Assembly: GCA_027437055.1 (NCBI GenBank)
Contig: DAIAOV010000004.1
Span: 29,013-70,559 of the forward strand
Source of the DNA: Legionella sp.
GTDB taxonomy: Bacteria > Pseudomonadota > Gammaproteobacteria > Legionellales > Legionellaceae
Direction of reading: 5' to 3'
Length of the DNA stretch: 41,547 bases
Positions 1-10,194 of this stretch are shown here, piece after piece. Within the stretch, counting starts at the first letter, position 1. Every line of letters starts with the position of its first letter. The position numbers were made by a program, and so were the translations under genes. The notes under the pieces were generated by a model. That model was not told the DNA's origin. It saw nothing but the letters and a program-made list of their open reading frames with translations, and searched no databases.

Positions 1-1181
1 ACATCAGTTCGCCCAATTGCTTTTTTGCGCAATTTCAGGCTTATTTTACCCGGAGGAGTTCCATATTTACCTTGACAGTAAAGTTTTACCTCATTAGTTA
101 TCGTTTTATAACGTTCACCGGTTAACACATTGATTACAGCCTGTGTCCCTACCACCTGCGACGTAGGTGTAACTAAGGGTGGATATCCCAAATCCTCACG
201 AACACGAGGAATCTCTTGATGAACAGCGTCAATTTTATCTAATGCATTTTGTTCTTTCAATTGACTGTATAGATTGGAGATCATACCTCCTGGTACTTGA
301 TACAGTTGTACCCGAGGATCGATATCACGCGCCTCACTTTCAAATTGATAATATTTTTTACGAACAGCCTTGAAGTAGTCATCAATTTCCAATAATAAAT
401 TTAAATCTAATTCTGTATCAAATTCACTGCCAGCTAATGCGGCAACTGTCGCTTCTGTTGGTGGATGAGAAGCGCCACCAGAAAAAGACGAAATAGCAGT
501 ATCAAGATGATGGCACCCAGCAAGCACCGCTTCATAATGACACACATTAGCCAAGCCTGAAGTAGCATGGCTGTGTAAATGAATAGGTAGGCCTGTTGTC
601 CGCGCAAGTCCCTCGCACAGTTCAGTAGTGATAGAAGGAATCAATAAACCCGCCATGTCTTTAATTGCTAGACTATCACATCCCATGTCCGCTAATTCTT
701 TCCCCAAATTGATAAATCCTGCGAGATTATGGACAGGACTGGTTGTATAACAAATTGCTCCTTGGGCATGTTTTTTTTCCGCTTTAACTGCTTCTATGGC
801 AACCTTTACATTTCTAGAATCATTTAATGCATCAAAAATACGAAACACATCAACACCATTAGCTGCTGCTAATTTGACAAATTCTTTGACCACATCATCC
901 GCGTAATGACGATAGCCCAATAAATTCTGCCCTCTAAGTAACATAGATAGACGCGTATTAGGCAATGCCTGCCTTAACAAACGTAATCGCTCCCAAGGGT
1001 CTTCTTTTAAAAAACGCAAACACGCATCAAATGTTGCTCCTCCCCATACCTCCATAGCCCAAAAACCAACCTCATCCATTTTTTTGCATATAGGCAACAT
1101 ATCATCTGTTCTTAAACGTGTTGCAATTAAGCATTGATGAGCGTCACGAAGAGTCACATCGGTAATTAAAGTTTTTACCAT
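1..1181 (-). CDS. oadA: Pyruvate/oxaloacetate carboxyltransferase, N-terminal part (OadA / PycB type), cut by window edge
   Basis: Reading the minus strand from the ATG at 1181 gives an open frame to the window edge, starting MVKTLITDVTLRDAHQCLIA. This is the classic start of the carboxyltransferase domain, where DVTLRDAHQ holds the metal and substrate-binding Asp. Further on I read EVWGGATFDACLRFL, LLRGQNLLGYRHY, the metal-ligand segment LPIHLHSHATSGL, and QVPGGMISNL near the edge. The family moves a carboxyl group between biotin and pyruvate/oxaloacetate, as the alpha subunit of oxaloacetate decarboxylase or the B subunit of two-part pyruvate carboxylase; the fragment cannot tell these apart. 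The C-terminal biotinyl domain would lie outside the window. It diverges from the aroQ-accBC cluster, which includes another biotin-dependent carboxylase. Confidence 0.93.
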   Translation of the reverse strand, partial: MVKTLITDVTLRDAHQCLIATRLRTDDMLPICKKMDEVGFWAMEVWGGATFDACLRFLKEDPWERLRLLRQALPNTRLSMLLRGQNLLGYRHYADDVVKEFVKLAAANGVDVFRIFDALNDSRNVKVAIEAVKAEKKHAQGAICYTTSPVHNLAGFINLGKELADMGCDSLAIKDMAGLLIPSITTELCEGLARTTGLPIHLHSHATSGLANVCHYEAVLAGCHHLDTAISSFSGGASHPPTEATVAALAGSEFDTELDLNLLLEIDDYFKAVRKKYYQFESEARDIDPRVQLYQVPGGMISNLYSQLKEQNALDKIDAVHQEIPRVREDLGYPPLVTPTSQVVGTQAVINVLTGERYKTITNEVKLYCQGKYGTPPGKISLKLRKKAIGRTD

Positions 1182-1478
1182 AAAACTATCTCTTATTTTT
1201 CTTATATGAAAACAATAACATAATATAAATCGCGGAACACCATTGATGAATGATAATTAATTCTCGTCTCTCAATATTCTCCAACTTACATGATATTGCA
1301 GATTAAAATCATTTAATAATCCATCGCTATCAAGGATATTTAGGGAAGTTAAATGTATCTTATTTTTTCTGAAAATATGGAGCTATGTTGCATGGATCTT
1401 GCCGATATCCTCGCAGATATATGGACAGATTCATAAAGATCAGGCAAAATCTGGAAAAATCATAATACACATAGTGTA
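1182..1478. other. Intergenic region between divergent oadA and aroQ
   Basis: This AT-rich divergent spacer should hold promoters for both flanking genes. I see no convincing ORF; the longest start-led frame near aroQ (from 1378) is only 19 codons. A CATAAT -10-like hexamer at 1461-1466 sits very close to the aroQ start and I cannot pair it with a good -35. No strong hairpin terminator was seen, as expected for a divergent region. Confidence 0.5.
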
Positions 1479-1916
1479 ATGAAAAAAATTCTTGTATTAC
1501 ATGGTCCTAATTTAAACCTCTTAGGAACTCGCGAGCCATCCATCTATGGTTCGGGGTCTTTAAATCAAATTAATACCAACCTATTAAAAACGGCAGATGT
1601 TGCAGGACTGCAGTTAACATGCTACCAAAGTAATTCTGAAAGCGAGTTAATTCAGGCCATACATCAAGCAAGCATAGATAAAGTCCATTACATAATATTT
1701 AACCCCGCAGCGTTTACCCATACCAGCATTGCATTGCGTGATGCCTTATCTGCCGTGGCAATACCATTTATTGAAATACATATTAGTAACATTTATTCCC
1801 GTGAAACCTTTCGACATCACTCGTATTTCTCCGATATAGCTGCAGGAGTAATCAGTGGTTTTGGCGTCAAAGGATATGGGTTAGCGTTACAAGCAATTAT
1901 TGACGAATTCAAGTAG
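1479..1916 (+). CDS. aroQ: Type II 3-dehydroquinate dehydratase
   Basis: This small dodecameric enzyme of the shikimate pathway converts 3-dehydroquinate to 3-dehydroshikimate in the cytosol. The 145-residue length is normal for type II enzymes. Family blocks visible are [16 protein letters not shown] at the N-terminus (with the Asn and Arg of the active site), the catalytic loop around [23 protein letters not shown], and EIHISN followed by [22 protein letters not shown]. It is more usual to find HLSNxxxRExFRHHS, so the residues around position 105-110 are a mild variant. The ATG has no obvious Shine-Dalgarno sequence, and a -10-like CATAAT lies only about 15 bases upstream, so the leader may be very short. 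It is followed 12 bases later by accB in a probable operon. Confidence 0.95.
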   Translation: MKKILVLHGPNLNLLGTREPSIYGSGSLNQINTNLLKTADVAGLQLTCYQSNSESELIQAIHQASIDKVHYIIFNPAAFTHTSIALRDALSAVAIPFIEIHISNIYSRETFRHHSYFSDIAAGVISGFGVKGYGLALQAIIDEFK

Positions 1917-1928
1917 AGAGAATAAACA

Positions 1929-2420
1929 ATGGATATCCGAAAAATTAGAAAATTAATAGAATTATTAGAAGAAACTGGTATTTCTGAAATAGAAATTAAA
2001 GAAGGTGAAGAATCACTTAGACTGAGCCGTTACAGTCACGCACCTGTAGAGGCACCTCAAGTCCACTATATGTCATCCCCTGCTGCTGCACCAGCACCTC
2101 AACAACTAGCAACACATCATCCCATGCAAACCAATGCTGCCCATGCAGCAGCCCCTGAGCACAAACCTGCAACACCAATGGTAGCAGGCCATAAAATTCA
2201 TTCTCCTATGGTTGGAACGATGTATACATCACCATCACCCGAGGCTCCCCCCTTTGTCACTATAGGTCAAACGGTTAAAGTTGGAGATACTTTGTGCATC
2301 GTCGAAGCAATGAAAATGTTTAATGAAATTGAATCCGATCGTGCAGGTAAAATCGTAGATATACTCGTAAAAAATGGTGATCCTGTTGAGTATGACCAAG
2401 TTTTATTTATTATAGAGTAG
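1929..2420 (+). CDS. accB: Biotin carboxyl carrier protein of acetyl-CoA carboxylase
   Basis: AccB carries the biotin that AccC carboxylates, and the carboxyl group is then passed to acetyl-CoA in the first step of fatty acid synthesis. The N-terminus [20 protein letters not shown] is the standard AccB start. Residues about 45-85 form the flexible Ala/Pro-rich linker. The C-terminal biotinyl domain contains [19 protein letters not shown], with the thumb insertion, and the biotinylation motif EAMKM, where the Lys is modified. The length of 163 residues is normal. The gene sits directly upstream of accC with a 5-base gap before its GTG, the usual proteobacterial accBC arrangement. Confidence 0.97.
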   Translation: MDIRKIRKLIELLEETGISEIEIKEGEESLRLSRYSHAPVEAPQVHYMSSPAAAPAPQQLATHHPMQTNAAHAAAPEHKPATPMVAGHKIHSPMVGTMYTSPSPEAPPFVTIGQTVKVGDTLCIVEAMKMFNEIESDRAGKIVDILVKNGDPVEYDQVLFIIE

Positions 2421-2431
2421 GGAACGTGTCT

Positions 2432-3772
2432 ATGCTCAGTAAAATTGTTATTGCAAATAGAGGAGAGATCGCTCTTCGTATCCTGCGTGCCTGTAAAGAA
2501 CTAGGTATTCAAACTGTTGCAGTCCATTCTGATGTGGATAAAGATTTATTGCATGTTCGCCTTGCAGATGAAACTGTCTGTATCGGTCCAGCCCCTGCTC
2601 AGAAAAGTTATTTGAATATTCCAGTGATTATCTCTGCGGCTGAAATTACCGACGCGGTTGCAATTCACCCTGGTTATGGATTCCTCTCTGAGAATGCTGA
2701 TTTTGCAGACATCGTAGAACAAAGTGGTTTTCGTTTTATTGGCCCACGAGGGGATACCATACGTCTTATGGGAGATAAAGTATCCGCTATAGAGGCAATG
2801 AAAAAAGCTGGTGTTCCTTGTGTCCCAGGCTCAGGTGGTCCTTTAGGTGATGATGATAATCTCAACCTGCAGATTGCCAATAAAATTGGCTACCCAGTAA
2901 TTATTAAAGCTGCTGGCGGAGGGGGCGGTCGCGGCATGCGTGTAGTCCATGGTGAGTCCAATTTATTAAGTTCTATAGCATTGACTCGCAGTGAAGCTAA
3001 GGCAGCTTTTAATAACCCAACAGTGTACATGGAAAAATTCCTAGATAACCCAAGACATATTGAATTTCAGGTACTTGGCGATGGGAAAGGACGGGCGATT
3101 CATTTAGGAGAACGAGATTGCTCCATGCAAAGGCGTCATCAGAAAGTCTTAGAAGAAGCCCCAGCACCAGGAATTACTCCTGAGTTAAGAAAAGAAATAG
3201 GCACGTCTGTAGTCAAGGCCTGCCAAGATTTACAATATCGTGGCGCAGGAACTTTTGAGTTTTTATATCAGGATGGTTGTTTTTATTTTATTGAAATGAA
3301 TACTCGTATCCAAGTGGAACATCCTGTCACTGAATTGATCACTGGCTTTGACCTGATCAAAGAACAAATCAAAATTGCTAGTGATATTCCATTTACCTTG
3401 ACTCAAGAAGATGTAACACTTCGTGGACACGCTATAGAATGCAGAATCAACGCTGAGGATGCAAAAACGTTTATTCCTTCACCAGGAACAATTAAGCTAC
3501 TTCACCAACCCGGTGGGCCAGGCATTCGTTTTGACTCTCATATTTACAGCAGTTACACCGTGCCCCCTAACTATGACTCGATGATAGGCAAATTAATTAG
3601 CTATGGCTCAACTCGGGCTGAAGCTGTTGCTCGGATGCGTAATGCTCTTGATGAAATTATTATTGATGGCATTAGAACTAACATCGAATTACATCAACGT
3701 ATCCTTCACGACAAATCGTTTATCGATGGCGGTACTAATATCCATTATTTAGAAAAAATGTTAAAAGGTTAA
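2432..3772 (+). CDS. accC: Biotin carboxylase subunit of acetyl-CoA carboxylase
   Basis: ATP-grasp enzyme that carboxylates biotin on AccB using bicarbonate and ATP. Visible motifs are [22 protein letters not shown] at the start, [15 protein letters not shown], the Gly-rich ATP-binding loop [32 protein letters not shown], and [14 protein letters not shown] with the catalytic Glu/Arg. The frame is also open from a GTG at 2426, but the AGGGA ribosome site at 2419-2423 is spaced properly (8 bases) only for the ATG at 2432. That start also matches the usual [12 protein letters not shown]-terminus and gives 446 residues. The stop is followed one base later by the prmA start, so translation is probably coupled. 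Confidence 0.97.
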   Translation: MLSKIVIANRGEIALRILRACKELGIQTVAVHSDVDKDLLHVRLADETVCIGPAPAQKSYLNIPVIISAAEITDAVAIHPGYGFLSENADFADIVEQSGFRFIGPRGDTIRLMGDKVSAIEAMKKAGVPCVPGSGGPLGDDDNLNLQIANKIGYPVIIKAAGGGGGRGMRVVHGESNLLSSIALTRSEAKAAFNNPTVYMEKFLDNPRHIEFQVLGDGKGRAIHLGERDCSMQRRHQKVLEEAPAPGITPELRKEIGTSVVKACQDLQYRGAGTFEFLYQDGCFYFIEMNTRIQVEHPVTELITGFDLIKEQIKIASDIPFTLTQEDVTLRGHAIECRINAEDAKTFIPSPGTIKLLHQPGGPGIRFDSHIYSSYTVPPNYDSMIGKLISYGSTRAEAVARMRNALDEIIIDGIRTNIELHQRILHDKSFIDGGTNIHYLEKMLKG

Positions 3773-3773
3773 T

Positions 3774-4646
3774 ATGGTGTGGTTTCAATTAAAAATAGAA
3801 CATTGTCCTAGTGAAGAAGTAGAATTACTTAGCGAAGAATTGGAAGAGTTCGGAGCATTATCTGTAATGCTCACCGATAAAAACGATAATCCCGTTCTAG
3901 AACCTGAACCGGGGACAACGCCATTATGGCCTGAAGTAGTTATTCAGGCCTTATTTGCACAAGCGGAAGAGGCACAGCACACCAAAACGCAATTAGCTCA
4001 AACAAGACCCACGTTATCATGCCATCTAGAAGTGCTTGCTGACAAAAATTGGGAAAGAGCATGGATGGATGATTTTAAACCTCAACGTTTTGGTAAGCGC
4101 TTATGGATTTGTCCCACATGGCATACTCCTCCAGAACCAGAGGCAGTCAATTTAATGCTTGATCCGGGTTTAGCTTTCGGCACAGGAACACACCCGACCA
4201 CTGCATTATGTTTAACTTGGTTAGAGCTGGCTGATCTTAATAGCAAATCAATTATTGACTACGGCTGTGGTTCAGGCATTCTCTCTTTAGCTGCATTAAA
4301 ATTAGGAGCTAAAACAGTACGTGCAGTGGATATTGATGAGCAGGCATTACAAGCGACCCAGAATAACGCCGAGAACAATAGTATTGAAAAATCACAACTG
4401 TTTATAAGCTTCCCAGAAGCTCTACAAGATCCTGTAGATTTAATCATTGCTAATATTCTACTAGCCCCTTTAATTTCATTAAAAGAGCGTTTTCATCAAT
4501 TACTTCATCCCAATGCTAATTTAGTAGTATCTGGCTTATTAGCTGAACAGGCGGAAGGACTCATTAAAGCGTATGAATCTTTTTTTGTCCCTGTTGCTAC
4601 TGAATATCTAGACGGTTGGGCCTTAATCGTTTTTGCAAGAATATAA
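3774..4646 (+). CDS. prmA: Ribosomal protein L11 methyltransferase
   Basis: SAM-dependent methyltransferase that trimethylates ribosomal protein L11. The N-terminal domain begins MVWFQLKIEHCPSEEVELLS, and the substrate-recognition region includes NWERAWMDDFKPQRFG. The catalytic domain has LDPGLAFGTGTHPTT, the SAM-binding DYGCGSGILSLAALKLGA, acidic VDIDEQAL and the NILLAPL motif that follows in class I enzymes of this group. At 290 residues it has the normal length. The start is one base after the accC stop. accC-prmA adjacency occurs in many gammaproteobacteria. Confidence 0.96.
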   Translation: MVWFQLKIEHCPSEEVELLSEELEEFGALSVMLTDKNDNPVLEPEPGTTPLWPEVVIQALFAQAEEAQHTKTQLAQTRPTLSCHLEVLADKNWERAWMDDFKPQRFGKRLWICPTWHTPPEPEAVNLMLDPGLAFGTGTHPTTALCLTWLELADLNSKSIIDYGCGSGILSLAALKLGAKTVRAVDIDEQALQATQNNAENNSIEKSQLFISFPEALQDPVDLIIANILLAPLISLKERFHQLLHPNANLVVSGLLAEQAEGLIKAYESFFVPVATEYLDGWALIVFARI

Positions 4647-4667
4647 ATGTCTTATTTAAGGTAAACT

Positions 4668-6260
4668 ATGATGGACAAACAACGTGCTTTATCTTCTTTC
4701 CGCCCACGAAGAGCTTTATTAAGCGTATCCGACAAAAGAGGTATTGTTGAACTTGCCCATGCGTTACATAAGCAGGGAGTAGAATTAATTGCGACAGGCA
4801 ATACCGCCGCTTTACTTAAGGAACAAGGATTGCCTGTAACGGATGTGAGTGAATGCACTGGTTTTCCCGAAATGATGGATGGACGGGTTAAAACACTTCA
4901 TCCCGCCATTCATGCCGGTTTATTGTCACGCGGAAAACAAGATAAAGAAACATTAGAACGTCATAAACTAAAGCCTATTGACTTATTAATAGTGAATTTA
5001 TATCCCTTCGAACAAGTCATCAGCGATCCCGAGTGTGATTTTGATAAAGCAATTGAGAATATCGATATTGGTGGTCCTGCAATGGTACGCTCAGCAGCTA
5101 AAAACCATGCTCATACTTATGTTGTAGTAACACCTGATGACTATGCTGAACTGATTCAATATTTACAAAAGAAGCAAGCTCCTTCGGATTGGGGATTTAC
5201 TTTAGCGAAAAAAGCCTTTATACAGATTGCAGCATACGATGCGGCTATTGCTAATTTTTTAACAACTTTAGACGCCAATTATATGCCTAGTGGTTTCCCT
5301 GATGTCCTCACTTGTCAATTCGCTAAAATAAGTGATTTACGATATGGAGAAAATCCTCATCAGCAAGCTATTTTTTATGCCGATAAAAACAGTGCCCCTG
5401 GTTCACTTGGTTCGGCACATTTATTACAAGGCAAGCAACTGTCCTATAATAATATCTTAGATGCTGATGCTGCTCTTGATTGCGTAAAATCCTATCCCAG
5501 TGATAAGCCTATTTGTGTCATTGTAAAACATGCTAATCCATGTGGAATAGCCGTAGGTACTACGACGGTTGATGCTTATCTAAGAGCATTCCAGTGTGAT
5601 CCAACTTCAGCTTATGGCGGCATAATCGCTTTTAACCAAGTATTAGATGATGACACAGCCAAAGCCATACTAGAAAAACAATTTGTTGAAGTAATTATTG
5701 CTCCTAGTATTAGTGATGGTGCCAAACAAATTCTTGCCACTAAGGAAAACATTCGAGTACTCCGCACTGGCACTTGGCATCAAGATAATGAGTTCAGATT
5801 AAACATGAGAAAAATCGATGGTGGATTGTTAGTACAAGAACATGACTCACTATCTTTGGTCACCTGTAAACTCAATACGGTAACTCGTAAAAAACCTACA
5901 GAACAAGAAATTCAAGATTTAATGTTTGCTTGGATAGCCGCAAAGCATGTGAAGTCAAATGCCATCGTGTATGCCAAAGATTGCGCAACAATAGGTATTG
6001 GCGGCGGCCAGACCAGTAGAGTAATGAGCGCACGCATAGGGCTTTGGCAAGCTGAGCAGATGGGATTTAGCGCTCATGGAGCAGTTATGGCTTCTGACGC
6101 ATTTATTCCTTTTGCTGATACAGTAGAAATTGCGGCCGCAGCTGGGATTTCTGCAATAATCCAGCCTGGTGGATCTATTAGGGATGAACAAATTATCGCC
6201 TGTGCAGATGCCCACGATTTAGCCATGGTGTTTACTGCCACCCGACACTTTAAACATTAA
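4668..6260 (+). CDS. purH: Bifunctional AICAR formyltransferase / IMP cyclohydrolase
   Basis: PurH performs the last two steps of de novo purine synthesis: formyl transfer from 10-formyl-THF to AICAR, then ring closure to IMP. The N-terminal cyclohydrolase (MGS-like) domain shows RALLSVSDKRGIVELA, GFPEMMDGRVKTLHP and NIDIGGPAMVRSAAKN. The transformylase domain shows LRYGENPHQQA, the catalytic KHANPCG, SAYGGIIAFN, and the C-terminal MASDAFIPFADTVEIAA and IIQPGGSIRDEQII. The end TATRHFKH is the conserved PurH C-terminus. The length of 530 residues is normal. AAGGT at 4658-4662 serves the ATG at 4668. It ends about 110 bases before icmH. Confidence 0.97.
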   Translation: MMDKQRALSSFRPRRALLSVSDKRGIVELAHALHKQGVELIATGNTAALLKEQGLPVTDVSECTGFPEMMDGRVKTLHPAIHAGLLSRGKQDKETLERHKLKPIDLLIVNLYPFEQVISDPECDFDKAIENIDIGGPAMVRSAAKNHAHTYVVVTPDDYAELIQYLQKKQAPSDWGFTLAKKAFIQIAAYDAAIANFLTTLDANYMPSGFPDVLTCQFAKISDLRYGENPHQQAIFYADKNSAPGSLGSAHLLQGKQLSYNNILDADAALDCVKSYPSDKPICVIVKHANPCGIAVGTTTVDAYLRAFQCDPTSAYGGIIAFNQVLDDDTAKAILEKQFVEVIIAPSISDGAKQILATKENIRVLRTGTWHQDNEFRLNMRKIDGGLLVQEHDSLSLVTCKLNTVTRKKPTEQEIQDLMFAWIAAKHVKSNAIVYAKDCATIGIGGGQTSRVMSARIGLWQAEQMGFSAHGAVMASDAFIPFADTVEIAAAAGISAIIQPGGSIRDEQIIACADAHDLAMVFTATRHFKH

Positions 6261-6371
6261 CTTCTTAACGTACTTGAACACGAAGTAATATATAACGTAT
6301 TATCTTCTTTTTAAATTTGACGTTTTTGTAAATGCTGCTAAGTGTGTTCAAAACTCATTCGGAGCAAGACC

Positions 6372-7157
6372 ATGACAACTGAGCATTATCCAATCTCAAT
6401 TGTCAATCGTCTCGCAATTTCGGGCTCATCGTTAGTACCGCAGGGCTACTATCGCTCAAAACTATTTATTGCCCCCTTTTCAACCAATGTTCTAGTAGCA
6501 GCTGCAGGCCCACTACTATCGTTACTTGAAAGACTTTGTTTAAGTCCCTCTTTACCCCCTATTGAAAATATAAGAGATAATATTGAACATGAATTGCATG
6601 CGTTCAACAGTAAATTAGATGCATCGCAATACTCTCGAGATCTGACTCACATTGCTCGTTATCTAATCTCCGCGACCATCGATGAAATTCTAGGGAAAAG
6701 TTACCTCAGAGTTTATAATTTAGCTGCTGCATTTAAGTCATTTACGCCCTTAACTAGTGACGGAGCTCAACCACAGCAGCGTTTTTTTGAAATTCTGAAG
6801 TACATTAAAGAAAGACCTAATCAATACCTCGATTTAATTGAGTTAGTCTATTTTTGTCTTATTGTCGGATTTGAAGGTGAATATCATTTAAAAGCAGATG
6901 GGCGTCAGGCTCTTGATAATATTATTGAAGATCTGTATCAAATCATACAGCAATATCGTTTTAATAAACCACATCGTTTATTTAATGAAAACCCTATACC
7001 CAAAACAGTCAAAAAAAGTTATAAAGCCGCTATAGTTAGTGCAATAGTCGCCGCAAGTATCGTCATTGGTGCTTTCTTGACCAGTCAATTCATATTGGAG
7101 AATAAAGCAAAATCAGTTTTATTTGGACATTCACAATTAGCAATGCTGGATAACTAA
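6372..7157 (+). CDS. icmH: Dot/Icm type IVB secretion protein IcmH/DotU
   Basis: IcmH (DotU) is an inner-membrane protein that works with IcmF to stabilise the Dot/Icm core complex and target it to the cell pole; it is the homologue of TssL of type VI systems. The protein has a DotU-type helical cytoplasmic domain (for example YLISATIDEILGKSYL and LIELVYFCLIVGFEGEYHL) and one C-terminal membrane segment near residues 218-240. The frame is open from 6342, but GGAG at 6361-6364 is placed for the ATG at 6372. That start gives 261 residues, the length I recall for L. pneumophila IcmH. The stop overlaps the icmF start by one base (TAATG), so the two are translationally coupled. Confidence 0.94.
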   Translation: MTTEHYPISIVNRLAISGSSLVPQGYYRSKLFIAPFSTNVLVAAAGPLLSLLERLCLSPSLPPIENIRDNIEHELHAFNSKLDASQYSRDLTHIARYLISATIDEILGKSYLRVYNLAAAFKSFTPLTSDGAQPQQRFFEILKYIKERPNQYLDLIELVYFCLIVGFEGEYHLKADGRQALDNIIEDLYQIIQQYRFNKPHRLFNENPIPKTVKKSYKAAIVSAIVAASIVIGAFLTSQFILENKAKSVLFGHSQLAMLDN

Positions 7158-10078
7158 TGGACAATTCTTTACGTGCATTATGTGATGCAATAAAAAAAAT
7201 ACTTTCTCAATTAAAGCCTCAAGTCAATCAACTCTCTTTTATTGTTGTTACGGGAAAAAACAACCAAGGCAAATCTTCTTTATTAAAGCAAGGCAATTTG
7301 GAAGAAATGCCCGTTTTTAGCGAACAGCATGCAAAAATATACTTTAATCAGCAAGGTGTCATTATTGAGCTGGGTGAAGCGTGGCTTACTAATAGTAAAA
7401 TGTTATTGCAAAATACCCTAAAACAACTCAATCGATGTAGTCGCTATCTTAGAATAACTGGTCTTATTTTATGTGTTGATGTGAATGATTTATTAATATC
7501 CGACCCTACACAATTTACTAAACAAAAAGAAGCCCATTTACAGTTCTTGAACCGATTAGGTACTAACCTTGGCTATCATGTTGAATTAGCAATAATATTC
7601 ACAAAAATGGATACACTGGCTGGTTTTACAGAATTTTACCAAATGGATCATGCCACAGATCTATCTAAACCACTTGGCTTTTCTCTCGATTGCATCAATC
7701 AGTTGAAAAAGAAAACCGAAGTCTACAACCTTCAATTTAATCAATTAATTGAAATGCTTGGTCAACAAGTCATTAGTAAAATGCATCCTGTACGTTCAAC
7801 TATTAAGCGTAGTCTGATTCGTGAACTACCTCTCCAACTGGCCAGCCTTCGTGCTCCAACTCAAGCGTTGATCCAAGGGATTTCTCCCAAGTTATTTCAT
7901 CTGCACTCTATCTATTTCACCAGTGCCGAACAAGGCGGAGTAAGTGTAGACAGACTCAATAAAAAGATACAGCATGAATACGCGTTGATCGTACAAGATA
8001 CATTTCCTCAAGCCACTAACTTTAGAGCATACTTCGTTGAAGGGGCTTTAAAAAATATTCAGGAACAATGCAGCCAAGTCCCACAAATAAGGAAATTTTC
8101 GCAAAAGCCTTTAGTTGCAATTGCAGCCAGCATTGCTGGAATAGGTCTATTTATTTTAGGTTATCATCACTACAAAACAACCCATCTTTTGGATGAGGTT
8201 AGTAAAGAATTACTCACTTATGATGTGCTCAATAATCAAGGACAAAATGGCGCTCAAGCACTCTATCATTTATCTAGGGCTGCGAATAAAATTGATCATA
8301 TTTCTAGTAACTCCATCTCGTTGCCAACTGTTCACCAGTTAAAGCTAAATCTCCATTACAATGCTCAGAATAGGTTACAAGGAGAGTTTTTACCTTCATT
8401 AACGAATGAGTTAGAACAGGCTATTACTAATCCCAGTAATACGCCTATAGTGCGCTATAAAGCTTTAAAGATATATTTAATGCTAAGCCAGCCAGAACAT
8501 CTGGTTACGAGTGAAGCAGAAGATTGGTTTCGAGATCAATGGAAAAACCAAAATCCCAACGGCTCTAGAAAGCAGTTAGCTCTTCTTCGTGACACGTTGA
8601 GTAAGCCATTACGCAATATACCAATTAAGCAACAAATAATCAGCGATGCAAGAAACTATTTAAATGCACTACCCTCCAGTTACTTATATTATTCTATAGC
8701 TAAAGAATCATTTCCGTCATCGAAACAAAAAATTTCTGTCCAAGGATTTAATTTAGCAACAGATGAATTGCCTATTTATTTTACCAAAGCAGGCTTTGAG
8801 GAAGTAATACACGATATCCCTAAAATCAGTAACAAATTACAAACAGAAAATTGGGTTCTAGCTCGCCAGGATTTACCTCAACTGCAAAATTTGCTAAGCC
8901 AAGCTTATTGTTTTGATTACGTCACTTGGTGGCAAACCTTTATGCGTAAATCACAGCCCTTACATTATCAAGATTACCAGCAAGGAAGACAAGTAGCGCA
9001 ACAGTTACAACAATCGAATGCCATTAATCAATTAACGAATTTAATTCAACAAGAAACAAAACCTGATTTAGCTGAAAATAACTCCACTTTTAATCAACTT
9101 ATCGCCCATCAATTTACCGATTTAAATCTGATGAGCCAATCCAGCACTAAAGAACTAGCTGCTAAGATAAATGAGCTTGAGCGCTTTATTGCAACATTAT
9201 CGGTGGTTAATGATAATGGAAAAACCGCGTTCACTATTACAAGATCGCGATTTCTTAATGAAAATTCTTCTGATCCAGTTAGTTCACTTTTTGTTCAAGA
9301 AAAACAATTACCAGAGCCATTAAGCACTTGGACTAAGCAAATAGCAGGGGATACCTGGAGTATTTTAATAAAAGACAGTCGCCACTATATCAATCAACAA
9401 TGGCAGCAAACGGTTTATAAAGAGTTTCAAAGTAGTATAGCCAGACGCTATCCATTTGATTCAACGCAACGAGAAGAAATTTCTATTGCCGATTTTAATC
9501 ATTTCTTTGCTCCTCGAGGTGTATTAAATACATTTAGCGAGCACTATATAAAACCATTCTTAGATGTTTCCAGTGCGGAATGGAAACCTAAGGCGGTTAA
9601 TGATTTTGTACTGCCTATAGCGACAGAAACTTTAGATGAAATTATCCGGGCTAACATTATAACTAACATGTTTTTCCCTGATCGAGGAGATGAGAGTAAA
9701 ATTGACTTTAGTTTGCAAAAAATTAATCTTGATCCAATAGTTGCGAGTTTAGAGCTTGAAATTGGCCAGACCAAATTGACAGACACTCAAGGGAGCGATT
9801 CATTTATGCGTTTCACCTGGCCACAAAATAATGCCAAATTATCGCTTAGCTCTATTGAAGGGAATCACTACGAAGTAGCCGAACAAGGAACATGGGCTCT
9901 ATTTAAGCTTCTAGAAAAAGTTAATGTTTTAGTCGATGAACAAGATAGTTCAAGCCTGCAAATCCTCTTTGAAATCAACAGCAACTCAGGCCGATATTTA
10001 CTAAAGACGAACAACCAAATTAATCCTTTCACTCCAGGTATTTTAAATGGATTCACCCTAAGTGAGGCTGTTGTTTAG
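7157..10078 (+). CDS. icmF: Dot/Icm type IVB secretion protein IcmF
   Basis: Large inner-membrane protein of the IcmF/TssM family. With IcmH/DotU it stabilises the DotH-DotG-DotF core complex. Of 973 residues, the N-terminus carries a P-loop-like GKNNQGKS at residues 33-40, followed by a GTPase-like segment (GLILCVDVNDLL, VELAIIFTKMDTLAGF). A membrane segment lies near residues 322-341 (PLVAIAASIAGIGLFILGYH). The rest is a large, probably periplasmic region with IcmF-related and TssM-like C-terminal domains. The length matches L. pneumophila IcmF closely. Start overlaps the icmH stop. It is convergent with the minus-strand accessory genes beginning near 10195. Confidence 0.95.
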   Translation: MDNSLRALCDAIKKILSQLKPQVNQLSFIVVTGKNNQGKSSLLKQGNLEEMPVFSEQHAKIYFNQQGVIIELGEAWLTNSKMLLQNTLKQLNRCSRYLRITGLILCVDVNDLLISDPTQFTKQKEAHLQFLNRLGTNLGYHVELAIIFTKMDTLAGFTEFYQMDHATDLSKPLGFSLDCINQLKKKTEVYNLQFNQLIEMLGQQVISKMHPVRSTIKRSLIRELPLQLASLRAPTQALIQGISPKLFHLHSIYFTSAEQGGVSVDRLNKKIQHEYALIVQDTFPQATNFRAYFVEGALKNIQEQCSQVPQIRKFSQKPLVAIAASIAGIGLFILGYHHYKTTHLLDEVSKELLTYDVLNNQGQNGAQALYHLSRAANKIDHISSNSISLPTVHQLKLNLHYNAQNRLQGEFLPSLTNELEQAITNPSNTPIVRYKALKIYLMLSQPEHLVTSEAEDWFRDQWKNQNPNGSRKQLALLRDTLSKPLRNIPIKQQIISDARNYLNALPSSYLYYSIAKESFPSSKQKISVQGFNLATDELPIYFTKAGFEEVIHDIPKISNKLQTENWVLARQDLPQLQNLLSQAYCFDYVTWWQTFMRKSQPLHYQDYQQGRQVAQQLQQSNAINQLTNLIQQETKPDLAENNSTFNQLIAHQFTDLNLMSQSSTKELAAKINELERFIATLSVVNDNGKTAFTITRSRFLNENSSDPVSSLFVQEKQLPEPLSTWTKQIAGDTWSILIKDSRHYINQQWQQTVYKEFQSSIARRYPFDSTQREEISIADFNHFFAPRGVLNTFSEHYIKPFLDVSSAEWKPKAVNDFVLPIATETLDEIIRANIITNMFFPDRGDESKIDFSLQKINLDPIVASLELEIGQTKLTDTQGSDSFMRFTWPQNNAKLSLSSIEGNHYEVAEQGTWALFKLLEKVNVLVDEQDSSSLQILFEINSNSGRYLLKTNNQINPFTPGILNGFTLSEAVV

Positions 10079-10194
10079 GCAGGCGATAAACGATTTTAGT
10101 CATAGGGTGAGTATGCTGCAAAGAACGTAGTAACTGTTCTGGGGGAATGGTTACAGAACGTATGATGCTACTGATAATATAATTTATAAGCCAT
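10079..10194. other. Short spacer after icmF with a startless minus-strand reading frame
   Basis: The minus strand is open from about 10190 down to a TGA at about 10046-10048, partly inside the icmF end. It contains SVTIPPEQLLRSLQHTHP and then MTKIVYRLPKQQPHLG, but no start codon with a ribosome site. The composition looks coding-like, so this may be the tail of a decayed gene. A gene called tphA lies between icmB and icmF in L. pneumophila as I remember it, and none is present here. A short GTTCTG/CAGAAC hairpin is at 10136-10159. The evidence is weak. Confidence 0.25.

Noticed and set aside
179..373. 64-codon plus-strand frame at the window start
   Set aside because: Antisense to the oadA carboxyltransferase gene, whose protein motifs are clear on the minus strand.
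1378..1437. 19-codon frame upstream of aroQ
   Set aside because: Too short, no clear ribosome site, and no sign of a leader-peptide attenuator such as a following hairpin with T-run.
5955..6215. 86-codon minus-strand frame inside purH
   Set aside because: Overlaps the conserved purH C-terminus; no independent support.
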